From: Prevotella sp. CAG:732
GTDB lineage: Bacteria > Bacteroidota > Bacteroidia > Bacteroidales > Bacteroidaceae
Direction: 5' to 3'
Assembly (NCBI GenBank): GCA_000436035.1
Contig: FR893268.1
Coordinates: forward strand, 137,689 to 161,241
DNA length: 23,553 bases
Under the pieces are notes generated by a model. The model worked only from the letters and a program-made list of their open reading frames with translations. It had not been told where the DNA came from and made no database searches. The translations under genes and the position numbers were made by a program. Within the stretch, counting starts at the first letter, position 1, and every line of letters starts with the position of its first letter. Shown here in pieces: positions 10,378 through 17,042 of the stretch.

Positions 10378-10509
10378 CCCGAGGTTTTTCAAAAATCCTC
10401 CCGAGGTTTTTCCAAAATTCTCCCGAGGTTTTTCCAAAAGCCCCCCAATGGATTTTCGAACACCTCCCAATGCATTTCCAAGCATCTCCCGACATTTTAG
10501 GCTTTTTCA
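10378..10509. repeat. Six-unit tandem repeat array with exact 22-bp period
   Basis: The triplet CCC recurs at 10378, 10400, 10422, 10444, 10466 and 10488, always 22 bp apart. The first three units are nearly identical (core CCCGAGGTTTTTC, then AAAA and a pyrimidine-rich end). Units four and five start CCCAATG and keep the central TTT; unit six is more degenerate (CCCGACATTTT). Several units are imperfect inverted repeats: GAGG/CCTC around TTTTT-AAAAA in unit one, ATGC/GCAT in unit five. Twenty-two bp is close to two helical turns, so the units would face the same side of the DNA. Possible roles are a protein-binding array or a non-functional expanded repeat. It has no spacers, so it is not a CRISPR array. 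Confidence 0.85.
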
Positions 10510-10542
10510 CACTAAACATGATGGAGTACCACATTTTTTTAT

Positions 10543-10550
10543 TAACTTTG
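10543..10550 (+). promoter_or_regulatory. Candidate -7 box of the AraC-family regulator gene
   Basis: TAACTTTG matches TAnnTTTG and lies 55 nt before the start codon at 10606. No clear -33 TTTG is seen at the usual distance; a T run occupies 10534-10540. The repeat array ends about 34 bp upstream of this box. Confidence 0.5.
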
Positions 10551-10605
10551 CCGACAACATCAGAAATACTACAAATAACATTCATGAACATTTTATATAT
10601 AAGCA

Positions 10606-11481
10606 ATGCAAACAAGTAAATACCTCCTAGCTACAGACAGGGATGCCCAATGGGGTCTCACCGTCAGCACTGTGGGGAAAGAAAATATCGAGCCAGGTGA
10701 AGACTACCCTACCAAGGGACATGCCGATGGATATTACTTCGACATCAAGAAAGGTAGGACGCTGGATGAATACCAACTGCTCTACCAGGCGGAAGGCGAA
10801 GGTGTCTTCCAATCTGAGCATTGTCCGGAGACGACCATCAAGGCTGGCGACATCTTCATGCTCTTTCCTGGCGAATGGCATACCTACCATCCCAACCGTG
10901 AGAAAGGATGGAAAAGCTTTTGGATTGGCTTCAAGGGCAAGAACATTGACGACAGGGTAAAACATGGTTTTCTCTCTGTCGAGAAACCTATCTACCACGT
11001 GGGATTCAGTAATGAGATCATCAACCTATACGAAGAGGCATATCGCACCGCCATCGAGGAGGCTGCCTTCTCGCAACAGAGCCTGGCTGGTATCGTCAAC
11101 CACCTCATCGGACTCATGTACTCCCTGGAAAGAAACATCGAACTGAACAAGGACACCAAGCATGTCGATATCATCAACAAGGCTAGACTTCGCATCCGTG
11201 AATCGCTGGAAGAGAATCTGACCATACAAGAACTAGCAGTGGAACTCGGCATGAGCTACTCCTCTTTCAGAAAGCTATTCAAGGAGCACACGGGATTTGC
11301 CCCTGCCCTCTATCAGCAGAACCTAAAACTGCAAAGAGCCAAGGAGCTTCTCTCCACCACAGAAGAAAGCATCAAGGAAATAGCCTATCGCCTCAACTTC
11401 GAGTCGCCCGACTATTTCTCCTCCAAGTTCAAGAGTCAGACAGGTATGAAACCATCCGATTTCAGAACCATGACACGATAA
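10606..11481 (+). CDS. rhaR: AraC-family transcriptional regulator, putative L-rhamnose regulator
   Basis: The 291-residue protein has the two-part AraC architecture. The N-terminal half (about 1-165) is a cupin-like sugar-sensing domain; the segment GDIFMLFPGEWHTYHP at 81-96 is the usual strand with a conserved His. The C-terminal half carries two helix-turn-helix motifs, at about 206-226 (LTIQELAVELGMSYSSFRKL) and about 254-277 (SIKEIAYRLNFESPDYFS), ending with a KSQTGMKPSDFR signature. It lies directly upstream of rhaB but is separated from it by its own terminator, and is divergent from the SusCDCD operon. Rhamnose regulators of the AraC family control rha operons in Enterobacteria and Bacteroides, so a rhamnose-responsive activator is the natural reading. 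The AraC family is certain; the effector and the gene symbol are inferred from position. Confidence 0.88.
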   Translation: MQTSKYLLATDRDAQWGLTVSTVGKENIEPGEDYPTKGHADGYYFDIKKGRTLDEYQLLYQAEGEGVFQSEHCPETTIKAGDIFMLFPGEWHTYHPNREKGWKSFWIGFKGKNIDDRVKHGFLSVEKPIYHVGFSNEIINLYEEAYRTAIEEAAFSQQSLAGIVNHLIGLMYSLERNIELNKDTKHVDIINKARLRIRESLEENLTIQELAVELGMSYSSFRKLFKEHTGFAPALYQQNLKLQRAKELLSTTEESIKEIAYRLNFESPDYFSSKFKSQTGMKPSDFRTMTR

Positions 11482-11485
11482 CATC

Positions 11486-11520
11486 CACCCATACAGCCGC
11501 GGGGCTGTATGGGTGTTTTT
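11486..11520 (+). terminator. Rho-independent terminator of the AraC-family gene
   Basis: A perfect 13-bp stem, CACCCATACAGCC (11486-11498) with GGCTGTATGGGTG (11503-11515), closes a GCGG loop and is followed by TTTTT (11516-11520). It starts five nt after the stop codon. Such a strong hairpin should insulate the regulator transcript from the rha operon, whose own promoter follows about 80 nt later. Confidence 0.92.
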
Positions 11521-11598
11521 GTACTCCCCACTCCCTACTTTCTTCCTTTTCCACTCAAAAACAATTGACAAATATTAATGCACGAAAATCAAAATCTC

Positions 11599-11630
11599 TT
11601 GTCGCCTATCAGTATTTCGCCCTAATTTTG
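11599..11630 (+). promoter_or_regulatory. Promoter of the rhaBATM operon
   Basis: The -7 box TAATTTTG (11623-11630) matches TAnnTTTG. A TTG at 11599-11601 sits 21 nt upstream as a partial -33 box. Transcription would start near 11637, giving a leader of roughly 34 nt before the rhaB ATG at 11671. Confidence 0.65.
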
Positions 11631-11670
11631 CAAGCGAAAAATGTAACAACTTAAAACCTACATTATTATA

Positions 11671-13170
11671 ATGGAACAAAAAAAATATTTCTTCGCAGTT
11701 GACTTGGGAGCTACGAGTGGACGAACCATCATCGGCAGTCTGTCGGATGGAAAGTTTGACCTGGAGGAGTTGACACGTTTCGACAACAACCTCATCGAGA
11801 CAGGTGGTCACTTCTATTGGGACATCTATGCTCTCTACTACGAAATCATCAAGGGTTTGAAACTCGTTGCACAGCGCAACATCCCTATCCAAAGTATCGG
11901 CATCGACACTTGGGGATGCGACTTCGTATATGTGGGCAAGGACGGAGCTATCCTTCGCAACCCGATGGCATATCGCGACCCTCACACCTTCGGCATGATG
12001 GAAAAATACTTCGACGAGAAGGTGAGCAAGGAGAAAGTCTATGAGAAGACAGGTATCCAATTCATGAACTTCAACTCACTTTTCCAAATCTACGCCATGC
12101 GCAAGGCTGGCAACGTAGCCTTGGAAAACGCTGACAAGGTATTGTTTATCCCTGATGCCTTGAGCTATATGCTCACTGGCAAGGCTATCTGCGAATACAC
12201 AGTAGCCTCCACCTCACAGATACTCAACCCGATGACCAAGGACTTGGACGAGGAACTCGTGGAAAGTCTAGGACTGAAACGCTCTCAGTTTGGCGAGATG
12301 ACCTCCCCTGCCACCATCATCGGCACACTGACCAAAGAGGTGCAGAAGATGACAGGACTGACAGCCATCCCAGTGATAGCCGTAGCAGGTCACGACACCG
12401 CCAGTGCCGTAGCAGCCGTACCAGCCAAGAACGAGGAGTTCGCTTACCTCAGCTCTGGCACATGGAGCCTGATGGGCATCGAGACGAAGGAAGCCATCAT
12501 CAACGACAGAAGTTTCGACCTCAACTTCACCAACGAGGGAGGTATCGACGGTACGACCCGATTCCTCAAGAACATCTGTGGTATGTGGATTTACGAGCGT
12601 TGCCGCAAGGAATGGAAAGATGCCGCCGCAGCCAACAACAGTGACATGGAGGCGCTCTCCCACTCCGCCCTGATAGCAGAGGCGATGAAGCAGCCAGCCT
12701 TCCAGAGCATCATCAACCCAGACGATGCCGTCTTCGCCAATCCTTCCTCAATGGTAGATGCCATCCAAGGCTACTGTGAGAAGACAAGTCAGTATGTACC
12801 GAAGACATACGGTGAGATTTGCCGTTGCATCTTCGAGAGCCTAGCCCTTCGCTATCGCCAGATCTTCACATGGCTCAAGGAGTTTGCCAACTTCGACATC
12901 CACGTACTGCATATCATCGGCGGCGGTTCGCTCAATGCTTACCTCAATCAATTCACAGCCAACAGTTGCGGTATCACCGTACTGGCTGGTCCTCAGGAAG
13001 GCACCGCCATCGGCAACATCATGTTGCAAGCCAAGGCTTCGGGCGCTGTCAAGGACATCTGGGAGATGCGACAGTTCATCGCTAACTCACTGGAGCTGAA
13101 GCGTTTCGAGCCACAAAACAAGGAAGCGTGGGACAAGGCTTACGAGCATTTCTTGGAAATCACAAAATAA
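11671..13170 (+). CDS. rhaB: Rhamnulokinase (L-rhamnulose kinase)
   Basis: This 499-residue FGGY-family sugar kinase phosphorylates L-rhamnulose with ATP to L-rhamnulose 1-phosphate in the cytoplasm. The N-terminal phosphate-binding motif DLGATSGR is at 11-18. GIDTWGCDF lies near residue 77. GHDTASAV at 240-247 contains the Asp (242) expected to be the catalytic base. SSGTWSLMG follows near residue 262, and the adenosine-binding motif GGGSLN is at 417-422. Length agrees with E. coli RhaB (489 aa). The start at 11671 places DLGATSGR at the expected distance from the N-terminus. It is the first gene of rhaB-rhaA-rhaT-rhaM. The 53-nt gap to rhaA contains the second copy of a 26-bp tandem duplication whose first copy covers the rhaB stop codon. 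Confidence 0.97.
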   Translation: MEQKKYFFAVDLGATSGRTIIGSLSDGKFDLEELTRFDNNLIETGGHFYWDIYALYYEIIKGLKLVAQRNIPIQSIGIDTWGCDFVYVGKDGAILRNPMAYRDPHTFGMMEKYFDEKVSKEKVYEKTGIQFMNFNSLFQIYAMRKAGNVALENADKVLFIPDALSYMLTGKAICEYTVASTSQILNPMTKDLDEELVESLGLKRSQFGEMTSPATIIGTLTKEVQKMTGLTAIPVIAVAGHDTASAVAAVPAKNEEFAYLSSGTWSLMGIETKEAIINDRSFDLNFTNEGGIDGTTRFLKNICGMWIYERCRKEWKDAAAANNSDMEALSHSALIAEAMKQPAFQSIINPDDAVFANPSSMVDAIQGYCEKTSQYVPKTYGEICRCIFESLALRYRQIFTWLKEFANFDIHVLHIIGGGSLNAYLNQFTANSCGITVLAGPQEGTAIGNIMLQAKASGAVKDIWEMRQFIANSLELKRFEPQNKEAWDKAYEHFLEITK

Positions 13171-13213
13171 ACAATAACAACATAAAAACAAAATAAACAA
13201 TAACAACATAAAA
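13162..13213 (+). repeat. Perfect tandem duplication of 26 bp across the rhaB stop codon
   Basis: Positions 13162-13187 and 13188-13213 are identical, with a core AAATAAACAATAACAACAT. The first copy includes the last codons and TAA of rhaB; the second fills most of the rhaB-rhaA spacer. The unit is A-rich and lacks G, so it gives an unstructured, A-rich leader just before the rhaA start at 13224. It looks like a recent slippage or duplication event that lengthened the spacer without touching either protein. Confidence 0.95.
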
Positions 13214-13223
13214 CTTAAAAACA

Positions 13224-14477
13224 ATGAACGCAGATTTAATCACAAAGAATTACGAGATTGCTAAGGAGCGCTATGCCGCTCTTGGTGTGGACACAGATAA
13301 GGCCATCGAGACCTTGGAGAAGACTCCTATCTCCTTGCACTGCTGGCAGGCTGACGACGTAGTAGGCTTCGAGCGCAACGTAGCTGCCTCTGGTGGTATC
13401 CAGACAACAGGCAACTATCCTGGCAAGGCACGCAACATCGACGAGTTGCGCCAAGACATCGAGAAAGTGAAGTCTCTCTTGGCTGGTACCTATCGTTTGA
13501 ATCTCCACGAGACCTACGGTGAGTTCGGCGGCAAGTTTGTTGACCGTGACCAAGTTGGCGTAGAGCACTTCCAAGGTTGGATGCAGTGGGCTAAGGAGCA
13601 TGACTTGAAGCTCGACTTCAACTCCACCTCTTTCTCTCACCCTAAGAGTGGCAACCTCACATTGGCAAACCCAGACAAGGAAATCCGTGATTTCTGGATT
13701 GAGCATACCAAGCGTTGTCGTCGTATCGCAGATGCCATGGGTAAGTATCAGAACGACCCATGTATCATGAACATTTGGGTACATGATGGTTCTAAGGACA
13801 TCACTGTAGAAAAGGCTCGCTATCGTCAGATTTTGAAGGATAGCTTGGACGAGATATTGGCAGAGGAATTGCCAAACATGAAGTCTTGCTTGGAGGCAAA
13901 GCTCTTCGGTATCGGCTTGGAGGCTTACACAGTAGGTTCCAACTACTTCTATACAGGCTATTGTGCCAAGAACAATGTCATCTACACACTCGATACCGGT
14001 CACTACGAGCCAACAGAGAACGTTTCTGACGCTGTATCAGCACTCTTGCTCTACGTACCAGAGTTGATGCTCCACGTATCTCGCCCTATGCACTGGGATT
14101 CAGACCACGTAACACTCTTCGACGACAATACTCGCAACCTCTTCTCTGAGTTGGTTCGTGCCAATGCACTCGACCGTGCTCACATCGGTCTCGACTACTT
14201 CGATGCTTCCATCAACCGTATCGGTGCTTACATCGTAGGTGTACGTGCAGCCCAAAAGTCATTGTTGCAGGCATTCTTGGAGCCACTCGATATTCTTCGC
14301 AAGTACGAGGACGAAGGCAAGCTCTTCGAGCGTCTCGCCCTTCTTGAGGAAGCTAAGACATTGCCTATGGGCGCTGTCTATGACTACTTCAACCTGAAGA
14401 ACAACATCCCTGTAGGCGAGGAGTATATCGCAGACGTAGAGAAATATGAGGCTGAGGTCCTCTCAAAGAGAAACTAA
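13224..14477 (+). CDS. rhaA: L-rhamnose isomerase
   Basis: The 417-residue enzyme converts L-rhamnose to L-rhamnulose in the cytoplasm, the first committed step. Length is nearly that of E. coli RhaA (419 aa). The two-metal site can be traced: Glu224, Asp257, His260 (in TLDTGHY), His284 (LMLHVSRP), Asp292 and Asp294 (HWDSDHV) and Asp324 (HIGLDYFD). These keep the spacing of the E. coli ligands, offset by ten residues. Other family marks are ISLHCWQADDVVGFE near residue 36 and LNLHETYGEF near residue 93. It is the second gene of the rha operon, and the rhaT start codon follows its stop by four nt. Nothing appears broken or missing. Confidence 0.98.
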   Translation: MNADLITKNYEIAKERYAALGVDTDKAIETLEKTPISLHCWQADDVVGFERNVAASGGIQTTGNYPGKARNIDELRQDIEKVKSLLAGTYRLNLHETYGEFGGKFVDRDQVGVEHFQGWMQWAKEHDLKLDFNSTSFSHPKSGNLTLANPDKEIRDFWIEHTKRCRRIADAMGKYQNDPCIMNIWVHDGSKDITVEKARYRQILKDSLDEILAEELPNMKSCLEAKLFGIGLEAYTVGSNYFYTGYCAKNNVIYTLDTGHYEPTENVSDAVSALLLYVPELMLHVSRPMHWDSDHVTLFDDNTRNLFSELVRANALDRAHIGLDYFDASINRIGAYIVGVRAAQKSLLQAFLEPLDILRKYEDEGKLFERLALLEEAKTLPMGAVYDYFNLKNNIPVGEEYIADVEKYEAEVLSKRN

Positions 14478-14481
14478 GCCT

Positions 14482-15513
14482 ATGGACATCATCATCGGAT
14501 TAATCATCATAGCAGTTGGAGCATTTTGCCAGTCCAGCTGCTATGTTCCCATCAACAAGATCAAGGATTGGAGCTGGGAATCCTACTGGATCATACAAGG
14601 TGTCTTCGCTTGGCTCATCTTGCCATTCTTCGGTGCCTTGTTGGCAGTACCGGAAGGACACAGTTTCTTCGAACTATTTGATGGATACGGATTCAATGTG
14701 GCAATGACCATGCTCTTCGGTGTGCTTTGGGGCGTGGGCGGACTGACCTTCGGTCTCTCCATGCGCTACCTCGGTGTAGCCCTCGGACAGAGCATTGCCT
14801 TGGGAACCTGCGCTGGCTTGGGCACCATCATGGGTCCTGTCTTGCTCAACATCTTCTTCCCTGAGATGAACGCTTTGGCAGCTTTGACTTTCAGCGTTAT
14901 CCTCGGCGTGGTCGTTACCTTGGTGGGCATCGCCATCATCGGTGTGGCTGGCAGCATGAAGGCTGCTTCTCTCTCTGAAGAAGAGAAAAAGGCGGCAGTC
15001 AAGGACTTCAACTTCCCTAAGGGTCTCGCCATCGCACTGTTGGCTGGTTTCATGAGCGGTTGCTTCAACGTAGGTCTTGCCTTCGGAGCTGACATCAACT
15101 TCGGTTCGCTCACACCTGATATGTACAAAACCTTACCAGCCACCTTCTTGGTGACATTGGGCGGTTTCGTCACCAATGCCATCTACTGTTTCTACCAGAA
15201 CAGCAAGAATCACACTTGGGGCGACTACCAGAAGAAGGAAGTATGGGGCAACAACCTGGTGTTCTGCGCCTTGGCAGGAGCCTTGTGGTACAGCCAGTTC
15301 TTCGGTTTGTCACTCGGCAAGGGATTCCTCACGGAGTCGCCTACCCTCCTGACGCTCTCCTTCTGCATCTTGATGGCACTCAACGTGGTATTCTCCAATG
15401 TTTGGGGCATCATCTTGAAGGAATGGAAAGGTTGCTCGCAGAAGACCATCTCCGTGCTCATCGTAGGCATCGTCGTCTTGATTATCTCAAGTTTCCTACC
15501 ACAGTTGATTTAA
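14482..15513 (+). CDS. rhaT: L-rhamnose/H+ symporter RhaT
   Basis: The 343-residue inner-membrane protein is built of about ten hydrophobic helices, beginning MDIIIGLIIIAVGAFCQSSC and ending with a strongly hydrophobic helix plus FLPQLI. E. coli RhaT has 344 residues and the same start-region pattern (GAFCQSSCYVPINKIKDWSWE). It moves L-rhamnose into the cytoplasm with a proton. The start at 14482 is chosen over an in-frame ATG at 14446, which would add twelve charged residues and overlap rhaA; the chosen start matches the family length and lies four nt after the rhaA stop. A charged cytoplasmic loop (SEEEKKAAVKDFNFPKG) lies near the middle. The next gene, rhaM, starts 12 nt after its stop. 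Confidence 0.97.
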   Translation: MDIIIGLIIIAVGAFCQSSCYVPINKIKDWSWESYWIIQGVFAWLILPFFGALLAVPEGHSFFELFDGYGFNVAMTMLFGVLWGVGGLTFGLSMRYLGVALGQSIALGTCAGLGTIMGPVLLNIFFPEMNALAALTFSVILGVVVTLVGIAIIGVAGSMKAASLSEEEKKAAVKDFNFPKGLAIALLAGFMSGCFNVGLAFGADINFGSLTPDMYKTLPATFLVTLGGFVTNAIYCFYQNSKNHTWGDYQKKEVWGNNLVFCALAGALWYSQFFGLSLGKGFLTESPTLLTLSFCILMALNVVFSNVWGIILKEWKGCSQKTISVLIVGIVVLIISSFLPQLI

Positions 15514-15525
15514 CAACCTAAGACA

Positions 15526-15843
15526 ATGAAAAGATTTGCATTTAAGATGTATCTCAAGAAGGGATGCGAGAAAGAATACGCCAAGCGCCACGCTGCGATT
15601 TGGCCTGAGTTGAAACAAATGATCAAGGAACAGGGAGTGAGCGACTACAGCATTTTCTGGGACAAGGAGACCAACCTCCTCTTCGCCGTTCAGAAATGTG
15701 ACAGCGACACCAACAGCCAGGACACCACCAATGTGGACCCAATCACCCAGAAATGGTGGGACATGATGGCTGACATCATGGAGGTGAATCCAGACAACTC
15801 GCCTGTCACCATCCCACTGGAAGAACTCTTCCACATGGACTAG
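15526..15843 (+). CDS. rhaM: L-rhamnose mutarotase
   Basis: The 105-residue protein matches the RhaM/RhaU family in length (about 104) and in the motif RHAAIWPEL, with His22 in the position of the proposed catalytic His. YSIFWD and the C-terminal WWDMMADIMEVNPDNSP with LEELFHMD are also family marks. It interconverts alpha and beta anomers of L-rhamnose so that RhaT cargo becomes the form used by the isomerase. It starts 12 nt after rhaT and closes the operon; two hairpins follow its stop codon. The start is fixed by the conserved N-terminal strand KRFAFKMYLKKG. Confidence 0.96.
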   Translation: MKRFAFKMYLKKGCEKEYAKRHAAIWPELKQMIKEQGVSDYSIFWDKETNLLFAVQKCDSDTNSQDTTNVDPITQKWWDMMADIMEVNPDNSPVTIPLEELFHMD

Positions 15844-15851
15844 AAAGAAAC

Positions 15852-15879
15852 GTATGTTTGGGATAAACAGCAAACATAC
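15852..15879. repeat. Perfect 9-bp inverted repeat just after rhaM
   Basis: GTATGTTTG (15852-15860) and CAAACATAC (15871-15879) are exact reverse complements with a 10-nt loop, starting eight nt after the rhaM stop. It has no T-run and sits immediately before the GC-rich terminator. It may protect the 3' end of the rha mRNA or bind a protein. Confidence 0.8.
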
Positions 15880-15888
15880 ATATAAAGG

Positions 15889-15922
15889 AAGCCCCCGAGC
15901 ATTTCACAATGTCCGGGGGCTT
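15889..15922. terminator. Terminator between convergent rhaM and rhaD, possibly bidirectional
   Basis: AAGCCCCCG (15889-15897) pairs with CGGGGGCTT (15914-15922); inside the loop CATT/AATG can extend the structure. Downstream on the plus strand the sequence is T-rich (TTATTCTTT), and on the minus strand it is CTTTATAT, so both tails are only moderately T-rich. It lies after the rhaBATM operon and about 100 nt beyond the rhaD stop. The interval up to 16025 is otherwise AT-rich with no gene. Confidence 0.8.
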
Positions 15923-16025
15923 ATTCTTTACTCTTAAACCTAAATTCTTTACTTAAATCTACTAAACTACTTAACTTAAATATAACAAAATTCTACTGAA
16001 TCTAAAACGTATGCAACCTATTTCT

Positions 16026-16835
16026 TTATCTTGGTAAATTAAATGCCTTTGTCATCTCAGCCATTTCCTCTTGACTCATACCATCAGGCTCAAAGCCCAT
16101 GCACTTGGAGTCAATATAGATCTTGGCACTCTTGGAGAGAACATCAATCTGGTCGAAAGCATCCATCACGTCCAAGCCCTTGGCGAAGACTCCGTGCTTC
16201 TCCCACATTACCACGTCATAATCTTCCAATTCCTTCAAAGTTTCCTCAGCCAACTTCAAGCTGCCTGGCAACTGATAAGGGACGATACCCAAACCGAGTG
16301 GACAGAAAGCCTTGGTCTCTGGAATCATACTCCAAAGGAGATTGCTGAGCACATCCTTGCCCATGAACTTCTTGTTGTGGCTCATAGCAATCAACTCGAT
16401 AGGATGAGTATGAACAGTTGCCTTATAGTTGGAACCCTTCTCGATGAGACGAGCATGAACACTCAAGTGACTAGGAAGCTCGGAGGTTGGCATCACAGGA
16501 TTGTCGGCGATGATGACATAGCTAGCGCAATCATCCAAGATGCGAATGATGGAACCATTGTCCATAGGCCAACGAGCCAAATCACGCATTCTCTTGCCAG
16601 TACCCTTGCAGAAGAAATAGCAACCTTTCAATGCTGGCAATGCTGTACCAATCTGCTTCACCTCGCTGATAGCTGGCAAAGACTTGATTTCATCATCCAC
16701 CAAATCGGTGATGTTGACGGTGATGTTGCCGCCATTACGCTCTGCCCATCCATTCTGCCAGAGATAACCTGCTACCTCAGCAATCTTATCGACCTCCTTC
16801 TTCAAGGCAGGACGACCTTCCAATATGCTACTCAT
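16026..16835 (-). CDS. rhaD: Rhamnulose-1-phosphate aldolase
   Basis: This class II zinc aldolase cleaves L-rhamnulose 1-phosphate to dihydroxyacetone phosphate and L-lactaldehyde. With the start at 16835 it has 269 residues (E. coli RhaD, 274). Zinc ligands are visible as His142 and His144 in VHTHP and His214 in WEKHG; the catalytic Glu is Glu119 in PTSELPSHLSVH. ERNGGNITV near 32-40 is the phosphate-binding loop region. The frame extends to an ATG at 16886, but that would add seventeen lysine-rich residues with no family counterpart and would overlap the proposed -7 box, so the inner start MSSILEGRPA is chosen. It is separated from rhaBATM and transcribed alone, convergent with rhaM and divergent from the GH106 operon, sharing a 207-bp control region with the latter. 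Confidence 0.97.
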   Translation of the reverse strand: MSSILEGRPALKKEVDKIAEVAGYLWQNGWAERNGGNITVNITDLVDDEIKSLPAISEVKQIGTALPALKGCYFFCKGTGKRMRDLARWPMDNGSIIRILDDCASYVIIADNPVMPTSELPSHLSVHARLIEKGSNYKATVHTHPIELIAMSHNKKFMGKDVLSNLLWSMIPETKAFCPLGLGIVPYQLPGSLKLAEETLKELEDYDVVMWEKHGVFAKGLDVMDAFDQIDVLSKSAKIYIDSKCMGFEPDGMSQEEMAEMTKAFNLPR

Positions 16836-16873
16836 GATTTTTTTTGTTTTTAGTTTGTTTTTGATTTCGATTG

Positions 16874-16881
16874 CAAAGTTA
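16874..16881 (-). promoter_or_regulatory. Candidate -7 box of rhaD
   Basis: On the minus strand this reads TAACTTTG, matching TAnnTTTG, 38 nt before the chosen ATG at 16835. No convincing -33 TTTG is present at 19-21 nt. It supports the inner rhaD start, because the longer frame would place the promoter inside the coding region. Confidence 0.6.
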
Positions 16882-16961
16882 GTCAATATATCCTATGCCT
16901 TTCCCTATTTTTTGACAAATCAACCCTCATTTTTGTACTATTAGGCTTTTTTGTAAATCTT

Positions 16962-16980
16962 AGTTTGAACATATCAAACT
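16962..16980. promoter_or_regulatory. Perfect 7-bp inverted repeat overlapping the GH106 -33 box; candidate operator
   Basis: AGTTTGA (16962-16968) and TCAAACT (16974-16980) are exact reverse complements with a 5-nt spacer ACATA. The left arm contains the TTTG of the GH106 -33 box, so a protein bound here would touch RNA polymerase directly. A dimeric regulator site is plausible; chance occurrence in AT-rich DNA cannot be excluded. Confidence 0.5.
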
Positions 16981-16995
16981 TTTTACCTATCTTTG
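16964..16995 (+). promoter_or_regulatory. Promoter of the GH106-GH105-GH28 operon
   Basis: TTTG (16964-16967), 20 nt, then TATCTTTG (16988-16995) fit the Bacteroidota promoter pattern of TTTG and TAnnTTTG at 19-21 nt spacing. Transcription should begin near 17002, leaving a leader of about 40 nt before the ATG at 17043. Confidence 0.75.
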
Positions 16996-17042
16996 CCCGT
17001 GCAATTACATTATTATATATAGTCAACTTAAAACCAGCATAA

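Larger units (their letters stand above)
10102..10605. other. 504-bp divergent intergenic region between the SusCDCD operon and the AraC-family gene
   Basis: I see no credible gene here. It holds a -7 box for the minus-strand SusC operon (10220-10227), AT-rich sequence with long T runs around 10241-10283, the 22-bp repeat array at 10378-10509, and a -7 box for the AraC-family gene (10543-10550). A minus-strand open frame at 10343-10615 runs through the repeats and is rejected as coding because its low-complexity peptide simply reflects the repeats. The repeats lie between the two divergent promoters, so they would be untranscribed unless a third promoter exists. Confidence 0.8.

Noticed and set aside
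10378..10509. CRISPR array
   Set aside because: Units are directly adjacent with a 22-bp period and no unique spacers, and there are no cas genes.
10343..10615. Minus-strand 90-aa open frame across the repeat array
   Set aside because: Its peptide is produced by the 22-bp repeats and AT-rich flanks, has no recognisable domain, and ends opposite the AraC-family start.
13236..14003. Minus-strand 255-aa open frame
   Set aside because: Antisense shadow of rhaA, where all seven metal ligands are present on the plus strand.
14446..14481. Longer rhaT start overlapping rhaA
   Set aside because: It would add a charged twelve-residue leader absent from the family; the ATG at 14482 gives the usual length and membrane start.
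15923..16025. Possible small RNA or leader in the AT-rich stretch between rhaM and rhaD
   Set aside because: Only short AT-rich repeats of TTCTTTACT and ACTTAAAT type; no promoter or stable fold that I could support.
16071..16853. Plus-strand 260-aa open frame
   Set aside because: It is the antisense shadow of rhaD, whose active-site residues are intact on the other strand.
16836..16886. Longer rhaD start
   Set aside because: Adds a lysine-rich leader with no family counterpart and covers the likely -7 box.
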